Positions 1-9,458 of a DNA stretch of 64,000 bases are shown one piece after another. The position numbers were made by a program, and so were the translations under genes. Positions within the stretch are counted from its first letter, which is position 1. Each line of letters opens with the position of its first letter. Source of the DNA: Pseudomonadales bacterium. GTDB lineage: Bacteria > Pseudomonadota > Gammaproteobacteria > Pseudomonadales > Ketobacteraceae. The notes beneath the pieces were generated by a model. It did no database searches, was not told the origin of the DNA, and worked only from the letters and a program-made list of their open reading frames with translations. The stretch covers positions 285,995 through 349,994 of the forward strand of contig PAPM01000037.1 of the NCBI GenBank assembly GCA_002708905.1, in the 5' to 3' direction.

Positions 1-1
1 C

Positions 2-1372
2 ATGGATATCACAGAGCGTAAACGGGCCGAACAGCGCATTCGGCAGCAGGTGCTCTATGATGAACTCACTGGGCTCCCCAACCGTCGAATGCTCAACGAT
101 AAACTGGCACAGGAACAGGCTCGCGCCCATCGCCACCAGCATTGTGGTGCTGTTTTGTTTGTGGATCTGGACCATTTCAAGAATGTAAACGATTCTCTGG
201 GGCATCCGGTAGGGGATGCTCTGCTGGTGGCCATCGCTGACCGTTTGCAACTGGTCATTCGGGAGGAGGATACGCTGGCTCGCTTGGGCGGCGATGAATT
301 TGTGGTGCTGCTGCCGGAACTGAGTGATGATGCTTCCCTGGCGGCCTCTCTGGCCCGCAATGTCGCGCTGAAAATCCAGTCGGTTTTATCCGAACCTTTC
401 GATGTTTCCGGGAACAAGCTGAACATTGGTTGCAGCATCGGGGTGGCGCTGTATCCGCTCGATCAGGAAACCATTCACGACATTATGAAACAGGCGGATG
501 CCGCCATGTATCGGGCCAAAGAGGAAGGCCGCAATACCATACGCCTGTTCAGCAAGGAAATGCACCAGCAGATCGAACAGAACCTTAAGTTGCAGATGCT
601 GTTGCCCGGCGCCCTGGAGGAAGAGCAGTTTATTTTGTACTTCCAGCCGCAATTCAATGATCGTTCCGAACTGATTGGCGCTGAGGTGTTGTTGCGGTGG
701 GAAGAACCGAACCTGGGTTTTGTACGCCCGGATCTGTTTATTCGCGCGGCGGAGGAATCCGGGCAGATCATTCCACTGGGGGATTGGGTGTTACGTAAGG
801 CCTGTCAGCAAATGCGGGAATGGCGAGAGCTCGGATTGCCCGACAGCTTCGAGCGTTTGGCCATTAACATCAGTGCCCGCCAGTTCTCGCAGGATGATTT
901 TGCCATGAAGGTGGCAGCCTTTGCGCAAGAGGCCGATATTGAACCGGGCGACCTGGAGTTGGAGATCACTGAGAGCATGTTGCTGCATCACCTCGATCAG
1001 GTGGTGGAGAAAATGCGCCTGCTGCACAGCATGGGATTCTATATTGCGTTGGACGATTTTGGCACGGGCTATTCGTCGCTGTCCTATTTACGCGAATTAC
1101 CCTTGCACAAACTGAAAATCGATCAGGCGTTTGTGCGCGATATCAGTAGCGATAAGAACGATCGTGTTATCGTTGAGACCATTATCGCCATGGCCCGCCT
1201 GATGGAGTTGGATGTTATCGCCGAAGGGGTGGAAGAGGAATATCAGCTGAATTTCCTGCGGGACAAAGGCTGTTACCAATACCAGGGTTATTATTTCGAT
1301 CGCCCGATACCTGCAGATCAGTTCTACGAGAACTGGATTGCCAAACAGAGCCGCAACCGCAAACAATCCTGA
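2..1372 (+). CDS. GGDEF-EAL cyclic-di-GMP signalling protein, 5' partial
   Basis: The C-terminal part of a larger protein is visible; the left window edge removes its start. The first residues (DITERKRAEQ) are the typical end of a PAS/PAC sensor domain, so a PAS domain probably precedes it and the Met at position 2 is likely internal. A GGDEF diguanylate cyclase domain follows with intact GGDEF at residues 96-100 of the visible part, after the usual LTGLPNRR entry motif. The EAL phosphodiesterase domain has EVL at about residues 228-230 and intact DDFGTGYSSL and KIDQAFV motifs. EVL for EAL is common in active enzymes, so both activities are possible. It should make and/or degrade c-di-GMP at or near the membrane in response to the missing sensor part. 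The next gene is convergent. Confidence 0.93.
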   Translation: MDITERKRAEQRIRQQVLYDELTGLPNRRMLNDKLAQEQARAHRHQHCGAVLFVDLDHFKNVNDSLGHPVGDALLVAIADRLQLVIREEDTLARLGGDEFVVLLPELSDDASLAASLARNVALKIQSVLSEPFDVSGNKLNIGCSIGVALYPLDQETIHDIMKQADAAMYRAKEEGRNTIRLFSKEMHQQIEQNLKLQMLLPGALEEEQFILYFQPQFNDRSELIGAEVLLRWEEPNLGFVRPDLFIRAAEESGQIIPLGDWVLRKACQQMREWRELGLPDSFERLAINISARQFSQDDFAMKVAAFAQEADIEPGDLELEITESMLLHHLDQVVEKMRLLHSMGFYIALDDFGTGYSSLSYLRELPLHKLKIDQAFVRDISSDKNDRVIVETIIAMARLMELDVIAEGVEEEYQLNFLRDKGCYQYQGYYFDRPIPADQFYENWIAKQSRNRKQS

Positions 1373-1379
1373 TCCTGTA

Positions 1380-2144
1380 TCAGGCGTTGCCCTGGTTACG
1401 CTCCGCCAGCAGTAACGCTTTTTCTGTTTCAAACTCTTCCTGAGTGAGAGCCCCTTGGTCCAACAACTGTTTGAGCTGAGCCAGGCGGCTGAGATAGTGC
1501 TGCTGAGGCTCACCCACCGCACCGGGCTCGTCTTTCTCCACCAGCCCCAGCCATTGGCCGATTTTACGGAACATCAGTTTCAGGGCGCGGAAAATTTTCG
1601 GCAAAAGCCAGATCACCAGGGCGATAAACACCAACAGGAACACCAGGAACAGAATCGGGTGATTCAGGGCTGTCCACAACCCGGCAAATACCAGCAGGTC
1701 TTCACTGAAGGAAGCGATCCAGTTGGTCACCGGTTCGGGGGAGGTGTTGATTAACAGGCGGGTGCCGGCTTTGGTGGCGTGGGAAGTGGCGGCCATACCG
1801 CCCCCCAGAATACCGGCGGCAATTTCCAGGCTGGGGGTGACGTCGCCAACCGCACCAGCCGCCAGCATGGCGCCGGCGGGAATCCGCACAAATGTGTGCA
1901 AGGTATCCCAGCCGGAGTCGACCCCGGGAGTTTTGTCAGCAAAAAATTCCACCGCATACATGGCGCCGGCGGCCATGATGACCAGGGGATCCTGCAGGGC
2001 TTGCAGATCGGGGGGCAGGTCGATATTACCGGTGGCACCACCGATTCCCAGCACCAGGAGGGCGGCATACAGGTTAACCCCGCTGGCCCAGGATACGCCC
2101 ATGGTGAGGGCCAGAGTGCTGATAAGTGCCTGATATTCTTCCAC
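1380..2144 (-). CDS. DUF4126 family membrane protein with SHOCT-like C-terminus
   Basis: A 254-aa membrane protein. The N-terminal two thirds carry the glycine/alanine-rich hydrophobic segments typical of DUF4126 (about residues 8-35, 55-65, 90-120), with a further strong hydrophobic stretch at about 162-185 followed by a basic segment. The last 35 residues (LAQLKQLLDQGALTQEEFE) look like a SHOCT-type short helical domain, often found at the C-terminus of small membrane proteins. No catalytic motif is visible and the function is unknown. It is convergent with the GGDEF-EAL gene, only 7 bp away, and divergent from the Na/Pi cotransporter gene. Confidence 0.85.
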   Translation of the reverse strand: MEEYQALISTLALTMGVSWASGVNLYAALLVLGIGGATGNIDLPPDLQALQDPLVIMAAGAMYAVEFFADKTPGVDSGWDTLHTFVRIPAGAMLAAGAVGDVTPSLEIAAGILGGGMAATSHATKAGTRLLINTSPEPVTNWIASFSEDLLVFAGLWTALNHPILFLVFLLVFIALVIWLLPKIFRALKLMFRKIGQWLGLVEKDEPGAVGEPQQHYLSRLAQLKQLLDQGALTQEEFETEKALLLAERNQGNA

Positions 2145-2260
2145 GAGAGCCTCTTGTACAATGGCAGTACCCGTAACGGGAATAGTTTAGTCGTGTCGCA
2201 TCCATTCAGGATGCCAAGGTAAACCTTAACTGAGCCTGAACAGGATTCGTACCTAATTAT

Positions 2261-3922
2261 ATGTCGTTGTCCATAAGCTTTTTATCGTTTCTGGCCGGTC
2301 TGGGGCTGTTTCTCTACGGTATGACCCGGTTGGAGGAGGCCCTGGGGGTGCTCAGCAGTGCTTCATTCCGACGTTTTCTGCGTCGATCCACCAGTAACCC
2401 GATCACTTCCATGTTGGGCGGCACGCTCACCACCATGCTGGTGCAGAGCAGTTCCATGGTGGGGTTGATGATGATGGCTTTGGTGGGGGCGGGCATCATT
2501 CCCCTGTATAACGCGGTGGGGGTGGTGTTGGGGGCCAACCTGGGGACCACGTTTACCGGTTGGATTGTCGCAACCCTGGGGTTCAAGCTGGATCTGGCGG
2601 CGATGGCTCTGCCGGCCATGGGCGCCGGTGCCCTGTGGTGTGTCCTGCTGGCCAGACGGGAAAAGTGGCTGGCCTGGGGGCGTCTGGTGTTTGGCTTCGG
2701 TTTGCTGCTGTTCGGACTGGATGCCATGAAGAACAGTATGGAGCAGGTGGCGACCCTGTTTGATGTGTCGGTGCTGAAAGGCTACCCCGCAATCGTGTAT
2801 TTACTGGTGGGAGTGCTTTTTACCGCATTGATTCAATCCAGTTCCGCCACCATGATGATTACCCTCAGTGCACTGCACACCGGCATTGTGGATCTGCCTT
2901 CGGCGGCGGCGTTGGTGATCGGCGCCGACCTGGGGACCACCAGTACTCTGGCGTTGGGCGGGATCAACGCCACGGCCATCAAAAGACAGTTGGCGTTGGC
3001 GCATGTGCTTATCAATGTGGTCACCGCGACCATGGCTTTCGCCTGTCTGCCCCTGATTCTGGCCATGGTTCGTTCCAGCGGCTTGGACGATCCCCTCTAT
3101 CAATTGGTTGCTTTCCACAGTGGCTTTAACTTGATCGGGATTTTCCTCTTACTGCCGTTTGTGAAGCCATTTGCGCGCTTTTTGGAAACGCGTTTTTTAT
3201 CCAGCCAGGAAGATGTGCGAACCTATATCCAGAATGTGCCCGCGACCATGGTCAATGAGGCGGTAACCGCCGTCACCAAGGAAGTGGATTGCCTGCTGGT
3301 AAAAGTGGCGGCGTTGGCCTTGCGGAATTTGAAGCTGGAGCCCCAAAGCCTGCGCATTTCCGGCGAGCTGCAGCAGCGCTTGCAACAGGCCTTCAATGCC
3401 GGGCGCCGCTTCGAAGATTGTTATGATGAAATCAAAACGCTCGAAGGCGAAATCCTGGAATTCTGCGGTGAGATCCAGGCAGGCACAATCACGCCCGAGC
3501 AGGTTAAACGTCTGCACCAGTATCTCAATGCAGCGCGTCATGGGGTTTATGCGGCAAAGTCCGGTAAGGATATCCGACAGAATCTGGCGGCGTTGCGGCA
3601 TAACGACCGGGAGACTCTGTCCCGGTTTTATCAAGCTCAGGTGGCGATGCAGAAAGAGCTGCTGACGGATTTGATGATCCTGTTAAACGCCCATTATCAA
3701 CCGGCTCATTTGCGGGAAGAATTGAATCGGGTGAAGCAGTTGAACCAGCAATCCCACCTCGATACAGAGCACGGATTGTTTGTGCGGGGCCTGCATGATG
3801 GGGCGGATGAACAGGAAACCTCCACACTGTTGAACGTTAATCGCGAGTTGCGCGCCAGTATTGATAATTTCAGCCGCGCGATTGGTTTTTTGCGCTTGGA
3901 AGATGAAATGTTGATCGATTAG
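2261..3922 (+). CDS. Na/Pi cotransporter family protein with PhoU-like C-terminus
   Basis: A 553-aa inner-membrane protein of the NptA/YjbB type. The N-terminal half holds two inverted Na/Pi-cotransporter repeats, each with the QSSS signature (LVQSSSMVG near residue 65 and LIQSSSATMM near residue 190), plus the paired GANLGTT and GADLGTT motifs. After about residue 330 the protein is soluble and helical, as in the PhoU-like regulatory tail of this family. The likely role is sodium-coupled phosphate movement, perhaps export as proposed for E. coli YjbB; the direction cannot be read from sequence. The ATG at 2261 begins the hydrophobic MSLSISFLSFLAGLGLF segment. Confidence 0.92.
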   Translation: MSLSISFLSFLAGLGLFLYGMTRLEEALGVLSSASFRRFLRRSTSNPITSMLGGTLTTMLVQSSSMVGLMMMALVGAGIIPLYNAVGVVLGANLGTTFTGWIVATLGFKLDLAAMALPAMGAGALWCVLLARREKWLAWGRLVFGFGLLLFGLDAMKNSMEQVATLFDVSVLKGYPAIVYLLVGVLFTALIQSSSATMMITLSALHTGIVDLPSAAALVIGADLGTTSTLALGGINATAIKRQLALAHVLINVVTATMAFACLPLILAMVRSSGLDDPLYQLVAFHSGFNLIGIFLLLPFVKPFARFLETRFLSSQEDVRTYIQNVPATMVNEAVTAVTKEVDCLLVKVAALALRNLKLEPQSLRISGELQQRLQQAFNAGRRFEDCYDEIKTLEGEILEFCGEIQAGTITPEQVKRLHQYLNAARHGVYAAKSGKDIRQNLAALRHNDRETLSRFYQAQVAMQKELLTDLMILLNAHYQPAHLREELNRVKQLNQQSHLDTEHGLFVRGLHDGADEQETSTLLNVNRELRASIDNFSRAIGFLRLEDEMLID

Positions 3923-4110
3923 TGATCAATGGGAAACATGTTTGTTTTGGCCGTATACAGTGTGCTGAAATTAATTGCGGGCCGGTTCCGCTTTTTTACA
4001 CAGCGGCTGGTCATTTCTTACCAAAGTTGGATGCAGCACACAGTTTCTCTCCCCATTTATTCATAGCATTTTCGCCATTGAGACCAGCAAGCGTTTCGGG
4101 GGGATTGGCG

Positions 4111-4632
4111 GTGTCAGCACCAAAATTCAAAATTTCGATACTGGGTGTGTTGAAAGGTTTCGACAGCACCAAAGTACGTAACACATTAGCCAAAAAATTA
4201 AGAATGAGTCCGCCACAGGTGGAGGCTTTTCTGCAGAATGAAGGCAGTGTCTCCAGGAAACTCATGCCGCACCAGGACGCCTTTTCATTGCAGACGGTGT
4301 TACGTGAGCTGGGTGTAGACTGTGTGATCCGTCCCATGCCGTTGGATGGGCTGGCCGAGCGTGCCGGTACCCTGAAATTGAACGGGGACGCCAAGCCGAA
4401 AGCGGTCAGCCGCACGCCGGTGATCCGTTCCCAGCGCCCCAGCGCCGTGCGCACCGGGAGATCGTCCATCAAGCCTGCCGCTTCCACCAAGGGTTCCGTC
4501 AGTGTGTGGCCGGTAGCGGCCGTGGTGGTGTTGGTGGTGTTGGCCAGTTGGTTGTTTAAATCTTCACCAACGGGACTGGAATCCAGTCATGGACCGCAAA
4601 TGGCCTCCATGCTGGACCGGCCCATCGATTGA
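4111..4632 (+). CDS. hypothetical single-pass membrane protein
   Basis: An open frame runs from the preceding stop, but the GTG at 4111 is preferred: a purine-rich GGGGGGA lies about 8 bases upstream and the conserved-looking part starts there (VSAPKFKISILGVLKGFD). The protein is about 173 aa. Residues 1-90 form a small alpha/beta-looking domain that suggests adaptor or signalling proteins, then a Ser/Arg/Pro-rich linker, then one transmembrane segment (about 132-148, VWPVAAVVVLVVLASWLF) and a short tail. I recognise no family with certainty. It lies downstream of the phosphate transporter and convergent to the AspA-like gene. Confidence 0.6.
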   Translation: MSAPKFKISILGVLKGFDSTKVRNTLAKKLRMSPPQVEAFLQNEGSVSRKLMPHQDAFSLQTVLRELGVDCVIRPMPLDGLAERAGTLKLNGDAKPKAVSRTPVIRSQRPSAVRTGRSSIKPAASTKGSVSVWPVAAVVVLVVLASWLFKSSPTGLESSHGPQMASMLDRPID

Positions 4633-4638
4633 TTTGCG

Positions 4639-5682
4639 TCATTCCAGATGGCTGCCGTCATCGGTCACGGCATAGAACAGGCAATCGCTTTTGGCGATCG
4701 TGGCGTTGGTGGTGATCATAAACAGCTTTAACGCCTGGGCCGGATAGAGCCGATTCCCCTCCAACCGCAGCACTTTATCCTTCACATCGACCCCGCCGGG
4801 GGTGTTCATAATCAGCTTGTCCCAGCTTGCCGGTTTTACCCAGCCCAGGGGAACGTCGGGATTGATACGGCCGAAATTGTGGTGTTCCACATCCGGCGGC
4901 AGAGTGATATCCGCATACACATCTTCGGCTTCGCTGTAGGTGATACTGGCATCGGCCTGCAATTCCAGCCGCACCGGTTCCCGCAATACTTCGAGGTCCC
5001 AGTCTGCCGGCACCGGGGTAAGGACATCCTCTGCCGTGGCGTAGCGCCGGATGCCTTCGTAGGCGATGTTGTCCGCATGGGGATCCTGGGCACCACCGCA
5101 TTCGATGGTAACGGTGGGCACATTGCGTTCGCTGTATTCAAACAGGGCCCCCAGTTTCAGACCAGTCACCAGCATACGGTCGGTGAACAGGCTGGTGAGC
5201 GCTTCGTGCGCCGGGTCCTGCTTCATGGAAACGGCAAAGCAGGGCCCCATGCCGGAGGTGTTGTGGATATCGATCAGGGCCTCCGGATTCATATCCTGCA
5301 GAATGTCGAGGATGGCCTTAGCCAGGCGGCCCTGGTCGCTCTCAAAAGGCGCCTTGAAACATCGGTTCAGATCCTTGTCCTCCGGCAGGTGCCGGTAAAA
5401 AAACATGGGCTCGTGCAGAGCGGTGCGGACCGAACCGATAAAGCACAGCAGGTCCACTGCCGGTTCAATACCTTCTTTCAGGAAACGGAATATGCCACGG
5501 GTGCCGGAGGGTTCGTTGCCATGGAGCAGGGTACAGATGGCCCGTTTGCGGCTGCGGTCGCGCCCGGGAATATGAATCAGAGTGGGGCCCGCCATTTCCT
5601 GCAGAAATGCTTCTACGGTATCCCCCACCATGTCGGATGACGGGTTGTACCAGTAGCGGATCAGGGGACTACCCAAACTCAT
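4639..5682 (-). CDS. succinylglutamate desuccinylase/aspartoacylase family zinc hydrolase
   Basis: A 347-aa M14-like zinc carboxypeptidase-fold hydrolase. Zinc ligands are visible as HGNEPSG (His54, Glu57) and DIHNTSG (His140); the catalytic Glu is in TIECGG (Glu194). AspA/AstE relatives remove acyl groups from N-acyl amino acids; the substrate here cannot be read from sequence. The ATG overlaps the stop of the upstream glutamate-cysteine-ligase-family gene by 4 bases, so the two are translationally coupled and probably work on related compounds such as gamma-glutamyl or N-acyl amino acids. It is not part of an ast arginine-catabolism operon here. Confidence 0.85.
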   Translation of the reverse strand: MSLGSPLIRYWYNPSSDMVGDTVEAFLQEMAGPTLIHIPGRDRSRKRAICTLLHGNEPSGTRGIFRFLKEGIEPAVDLLCFIGSVRTALHEPMFFYRHLPEDKDLNRCFKAPFESDQGRLAKAILDILQDMNPEALIDIHNTSGMGPCFAVSMKQDPAHEALTSLFTDRMLVTGLKLGALFEYSERNVPTVTIECGGAQDPHADNIAYEGIRRYATAEDVLTPVPADWDLEVLREPVRLELQADASITYSEAEDVYADITLPPDVEHHNFGRINPDVPLGWVKPASWDKLIMNTPGGVDVKDKVLRLEGNRLYPAQALKLFMITTNATIAKSDCLFYAVTDDGSHLE

Positions 5683-7169
5683 AGTGCTTCACTCCATTGG
5701 CTGATGGGTTGCTGAGAATAAAAATTCCGGCGGTAGCGCTCCAGCATCTGGTGCCGGGCTTCTACGGCACTTAAGCCTGTGGCCTGTAATGTGTGCAGTA
5801 GCCGGAGCTGCCATTGGGCACCGTTGGTGCGGGCCTGGATGCGGTCGCGGATATTGTTCATCAGGCGCTTCGCTTCTTGGGTGTCCATGCCGGCCTGTTG
5901 CAGCGCATCTTCTGCCATGGGTACCAGGCGCCGGGCCAGTTCCAGGACCTCATATTCCACCACTTTAATTTGGCTGGAGGAAGGCCACAACAGGATGGCG
6001 TCGAGACCGTGTTGCGCCGCCCGGTAAAAATTGTGCTCGGCAAATTTAAACGGTAACAGGTTGGTGCGGTCCGGCATGGAATCCCGCAGCGCCAAGGCAC
6101 TGCCCAGCAGGAAGGCGCCGGTGGCACTCATGTCCTGCAGGCTGGGGCCGGCGGGCAGGGCACGCATTTCCATACGCACGTGACCACCGTCGTGATGGTC
6201 GTAGATGGCCCGGTTCCAGGGCCAGGTGCTGCCCTGGTGAAGTTTGAGCTCATGCAGTTCGGGCAGTTTCCCCTGTGCCAGTGCCTGCAGTGGGTCTTCC
6301 GGATGCAGTACCGGCATGATGGGGGGGAACAGGGCAACGGTGGAGGCAAACAACTCCAATGCGCCCTGTCTGAGCCAGCCGTTGCCGAAGTAGACCCGCG
6401 GTGGATATTTGCGCTGGGCATGGTTTTCATCCCGGCAGTCAATGGACTGTTTGAACAGGGCGATGCGGGTTTCCTGCCACAGTTCGTGGCCAAACAGCAG
6501 GGGGGAATTGGCGGCCAGGGCCAGTGCGATAGGGGTCACCAGCTGCACTGCGTTGAAGCTGTCGGCGAATTGGCCGGGATTCAGGCGCCAGTGCAGTTGA
6601 AAGGAGGTGTTGGCGCCTTCCAGGGTGACGTCATCCCAGGTCAGATCCAGGGGTGGTTTGCCGTCAATGTGCACCTCAAAGGGCGCTCCCCGCAGGCGCC
6701 GCAAAGCGTTATCCATGGCCCGGTAGCGTGGTTGGTCTGTCATCATATGTGCGCCGAACTGGGTCAGTTGCGCCGTGGGCAGAATTCCGATGGGCAGCAG
6801 TTGTGCTCCTTGTTGCGCAGCGAAGCCATTGGTGGCTGTCAGGGACTGTTGCAGTTCCTGTTCAAAGGCGGAGAAAGGTGCGCCTTTAAAGGGGTGTGGC
6901 TTGAGGTTGTATTCCAGGTTGAAGCGATTCAGCTCCGGCGTCAGTTGCGGGTTGGCCGCGGCTTTCAGGATCGCCTCGTTGCAGGGGGCGGGGTCGCCCT
7001 TTTGATCCACCAGGTAAAATTCCAGTTCGGCACCGAGAGAATCCTGCCCTACGCCAAAACCCGGCCGGTCCAGCAATTGTTGCAGTGCATGCAGGTTATC
7101 GCGAATTTTCTCATTGAACCGGTCAAAGTCTTCTTCGGTGAACGTATCTTGCCGAATCTCAATACCCAT
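5679..7169 (-). CDS. glutamate-cysteine ligase family (GCS2-type) protein
   Basis: A 496-aa protein of the carboxylate-amine ligase/GCS2 superfamily. Signs are the N-terminal ELEFYLVD motif (acidic metal-binding strand), the NLEYNLKPHPF stretch and the central block TSFQLHWRLNP. These enzymes join Glu to an amine using ATP. The length matches a family branch found beside AspA-like hydrolases rather than E. coli GshA, so a gamma-glutamyl ligase of unknown specificity is the safest call. It is first in a two-gene minus-strand operon, with a 4-base overlap (ATGA) to the downstream hydrolase. The ATG at 7169 is preceded by no strong Shine-Dalgarno sequence. Confidence 0.82.
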   Translation of the reverse strand: MGIEIRQDTFTEEDFDRFNEKIRDNLHALQQLLDRPGFGVGQDSLGAELEFYLVDQKGDPAPCNEAILKAAANPQLTPELNRFNLEYNLKPHPFKGAPFSAFEQELQQSLTATNGFAAQQGAQLLPIGILPTAQLTQFGAHMMTDQPRYRAMDNALRRLRGAPFEVHIDGKPPLDLTWDDVTLEGANTSFQLHWRLNPGQFADSFNAVQLVTPIALALAANSPLLFGHELWQETRIALFKQSIDCRDENHAQRKYPPRVYFGNGWLRQGALELFASTVALFPPIMPVLHPEDPLQALAQGKLPELHELKLHQGSTWPWNRAIYDHHDGGHVRMEMRALPAGPSLQDMSATGAFLLGSALALRDSMPDRTNLLPFKFAEHNFYRAAQHGLDAILLWPSSSQIKVVEYEVLELARRLVPMAEDALQQAGMDTQEAKRLMNNIRDRIQARTNGAQWQLRLLHTLQATGLSAVEARHQMLERYRRNFYSQQPISQWSEAL

Positions 7170-7310
7170 GTTTTTTATTCCAGACCGCTTTCTCTTAAAG
7201 ATGAATCAGTTAGCATGAATAGTCCATGCCCTTGGTCATGGGTTGTGATGGATTGGTAGGTTTTGGTACTATCGTTCAATATTTCAAGGCTGGAATGACT
7301 CAGTGCTCGT

Positions 7311-9344
7311 ATGAAAAAAACAATAAGAAGGACCCTGTTCGGAATACTGCTGGTGGCATTGGTCGCGGTGGGTGCAGGACTGCATGCGGTGTGGCCGTTC
7401 CTGGCCTATCCGGTGGTGACGGTGGATATTCAGCGCAAGGTTCCTCTGCCGCCGGAGCATAATGAACAGTTTCTGGCGGGTGTCGCTGTGCGGGACATCA
7501 CGACGCCCATCGGTATTCCCAAAATGGGTTATTCCGCCTGGGCCAGGGACGCGGATGGTTTTCGTAATCGCCTTAAAACCCGTGCTTTCTATCTGAAGCC
7601 GGCCGGTGGTGAACCCCTGCTGGTGTTGCAGGCGGACCTTCCAGCCAGCTCATTGGTGCTGCAGCGCCGGGTGGCCGAGCTGGTGGCGGAAAAAACCGAC
7701 GTGGCGGTGCACAACCTCAGTCTCCACGTGACCCATACCCACAGCGGTCCCGGCCAGTACTTCGCCAGTGATTTCTACAATACCTTCGGTTCCAATCGGC
7801 CGGGCTTTGATCCGGATGTGTTTGATTTCCTGGCGCAGCAGATGGCGGCGGCGGTGATAGAGGCCTATGAGCAACGCCGTCCGGCCAAGCTGGCCATCGG
7901 TCAGACGGAACTCTATGGGGCCACCAAAAACCGGGCCATGGGTGCCTATGTTCTGAATGAAAATGTGGCGGATAAACAGCAGAACGACGCCGCTGCATTG
8001 CGGGCGGTGAACCCGAAGCTCACACTGGTGCGCCTGGACGCTTTAACAGAATCCGGTGACTATCGTCCCCTGGGGGCGTTTTCCACTTTCGCGATTCACG
8101 GCACCGGCATTCCCCCCTTTACCCATCCCTATCATGGCGATGTCTGGGCTTTTTTTGAACGGGAGTTGGAGAACAACATCCAGCACCATTATCAGTCGCC
8201 CTGGCCGGTGGTGCACGGGCCGTTTGAAGCCAACCATGGCGATAACAATCCCAACTACCGAATGGGCCTGCGCGGTGATATCGAAACCCGGCGCATTGGT
8301 TTGAGCCTGGCACAACGGGCCTGGCAGTTGTTTCAGTCGTTGGATGATGAGTTGACCGAACAGGTTGATCTGACTTCCGCCCAGAGGGAGCTGGATGTAC
8401 TGAACTTGTCGGAAGAAGACCGGGGCCTGCTGTGTGAGCGGGCTATGGTCGGGACGGCGGTGGTGGGCGCGGCCAAGAACGACGAGGTGTTCCCCATCAG
8501 CTATCTGCCTCCGTTCCAGCGGGGCTGGCCGGATGACGGTGATGGCGATTGTCACGCCGGTAAGCGCTGGATGTTGTCCAAACTGCAGGCCTGGGGATTG
8601 GAGCCTTCCCGCTATCCACACCAAATTTCCATCAGCGCATTTCGCATCAATGAGCTGGTGCTGGTGGGCTTGCCGTTTGAAATTACGTTCGAGGCGGGTA
8701 ATCGTATGGCCGCTGCGGTGCAGGAAGCGGTCACTCAACACGGTGGCGGTATCCGACACATTGTAATGAGCAGCCACACCAATGGCTTCTTCGGCTACAG
8801 CACCACGCGGGAGGAATACAGCGCCCAATGGTATGAGGGCGGCCATACGATTTACGGCCCAAATACCACACTGTTTCTGGCGCGGGAATCAAAAGAGCTG
8901 GTGGCCATGATGTTGCAGCAACCCGGTTATGCGGATCTGCCCCGGCAATGGCAGTTCAAATTGGCCAGCGCCCGCTACTTCCCCGAAGTTATTCCGCCCC
9001 AGGGGAATCGGGTGCAATTATTGCCGCCTACCTATGTGGATGCGGCTGCTAACCAGGAATCCTATTGGCAATGGCAGGTGCTGGATGTGAATCCGGGCTC
9101 CCTGCAATTACACCAGCCACTTATTTCGGTTGAAGTGAGTGACGACGGGGAGCATTTCACCACGCTGTTGGACGATCAGGGCCTGGATCTGCAAATCATC
9201 CATGATGGTCCGTCGGATGGGGGCATGTCTCGCTACTATCTGCGGTGGTATAACCCGGAAATTGCGATTCCCGGGCGTTGGTTCCGCTTTCGGTTGGAAC
9301 CCAGGAATGGGCAGGATCGGTTCTTTTCCAGCGTCTTTCGGTAA
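7311..9344 (+). CDS. neutral/alkaline ceramidase family protein
   Basis: A 677-aa protein with a basic N-terminus and one hydrophobic segment (about residues 8-35) that is either a signal peptide or a membrane anchor. The ceramidase-fold domain follows: RDITTP...MGYS near 61-75, the zinc-binding HVTHTHSGPG at 139-148, FAIHGTG with the next His at 263, and NHGDNNPN at 308-315. The C-terminal about 140 residues look like the beta-sandwich of the family. In characterised neutral ceramidases the motif equivalent to NHGDNNPN contains the nucleophilic Ser (N-x-G-x-x-S-P-N); here that place is Asn313 (codon 8247-8249). It may act on another amide or have changed chemistry. It is monocistronic and located outside the cytoplasmic membrane or in the periplasm. 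Confidence 0.85.
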   Translation: MKKTIRRTLFGILLVALVAVGAGLHAVWPFLAYPVVTVDIQRKVPLPPEHNEQFLAGVAVRDITTPIGIPKMGYSAWARDADGFRNRLKTRAFYLKPAGGEPLLVLQADLPASSLVLQRRVAELVAEKTDVAVHNLSLHVTHTHSGPGQYFASDFYNTFGSNRPGFDPDVFDFLAQQMAAAVIEAYEQRRPAKLAIGQTELYGATKNRAMGAYVLNENVADKQQNDAAALRAVNPKLTLVRLDALTESGDYRPLGAFSTFAIHGTGIPPFTHPYHGDVWAFFERELENNIQHHYQSPWPVVHGPFEANHGDNNPNYRMGLRGDIETRRIGLSLAQRAWQLFQSLDDELTEQVDLTSAQRELDVLNLSEEDRGLLCERAMVGTAVVGAAKNDEVFPISYLPPFQRGWPDDGDGDCHAGKRWMLSKLQAWGLEPSRYPHQISISAFRINELVLVGLPFEITFEAGNRMAAAVQEAVTQHGGGIRHIVMSSHTNGFFGYSTTREEYSAQWYEGGHTIYGPNTTLFLARESKELVAMMLQQPGYADLPRQWQFKLASARYFPEVIPPQGNRVQLLPPTYVDAAANQESYWQWQVLDVNPGSLQLHQPLISVEVSDDGEHFTTLLDDQGLDLQIIHDGPSDGGMSRYYLRWYNPEIAIPGRWFRFRLEPRNGQDRFFSSVFR

Positions 9345-9458
9345 TTCCGGCGATTGAATTCAGCGATGCTTCATTCATGCTCGTCTCGTCCCGGTGCTGT
9401 GCCTATAATGGCCCTGTAAACACCAATGTTATCATCGGGATTACAGGCAGGTTTGGCA

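Noticed and set aside
6180..7259. 359-codon plus-strand open frame over the glutamate-cysteine-ligase-family gene
   Set aside because: Shadow frame; the minus-strand product shows conserved family blocks and the plus-strand one none.
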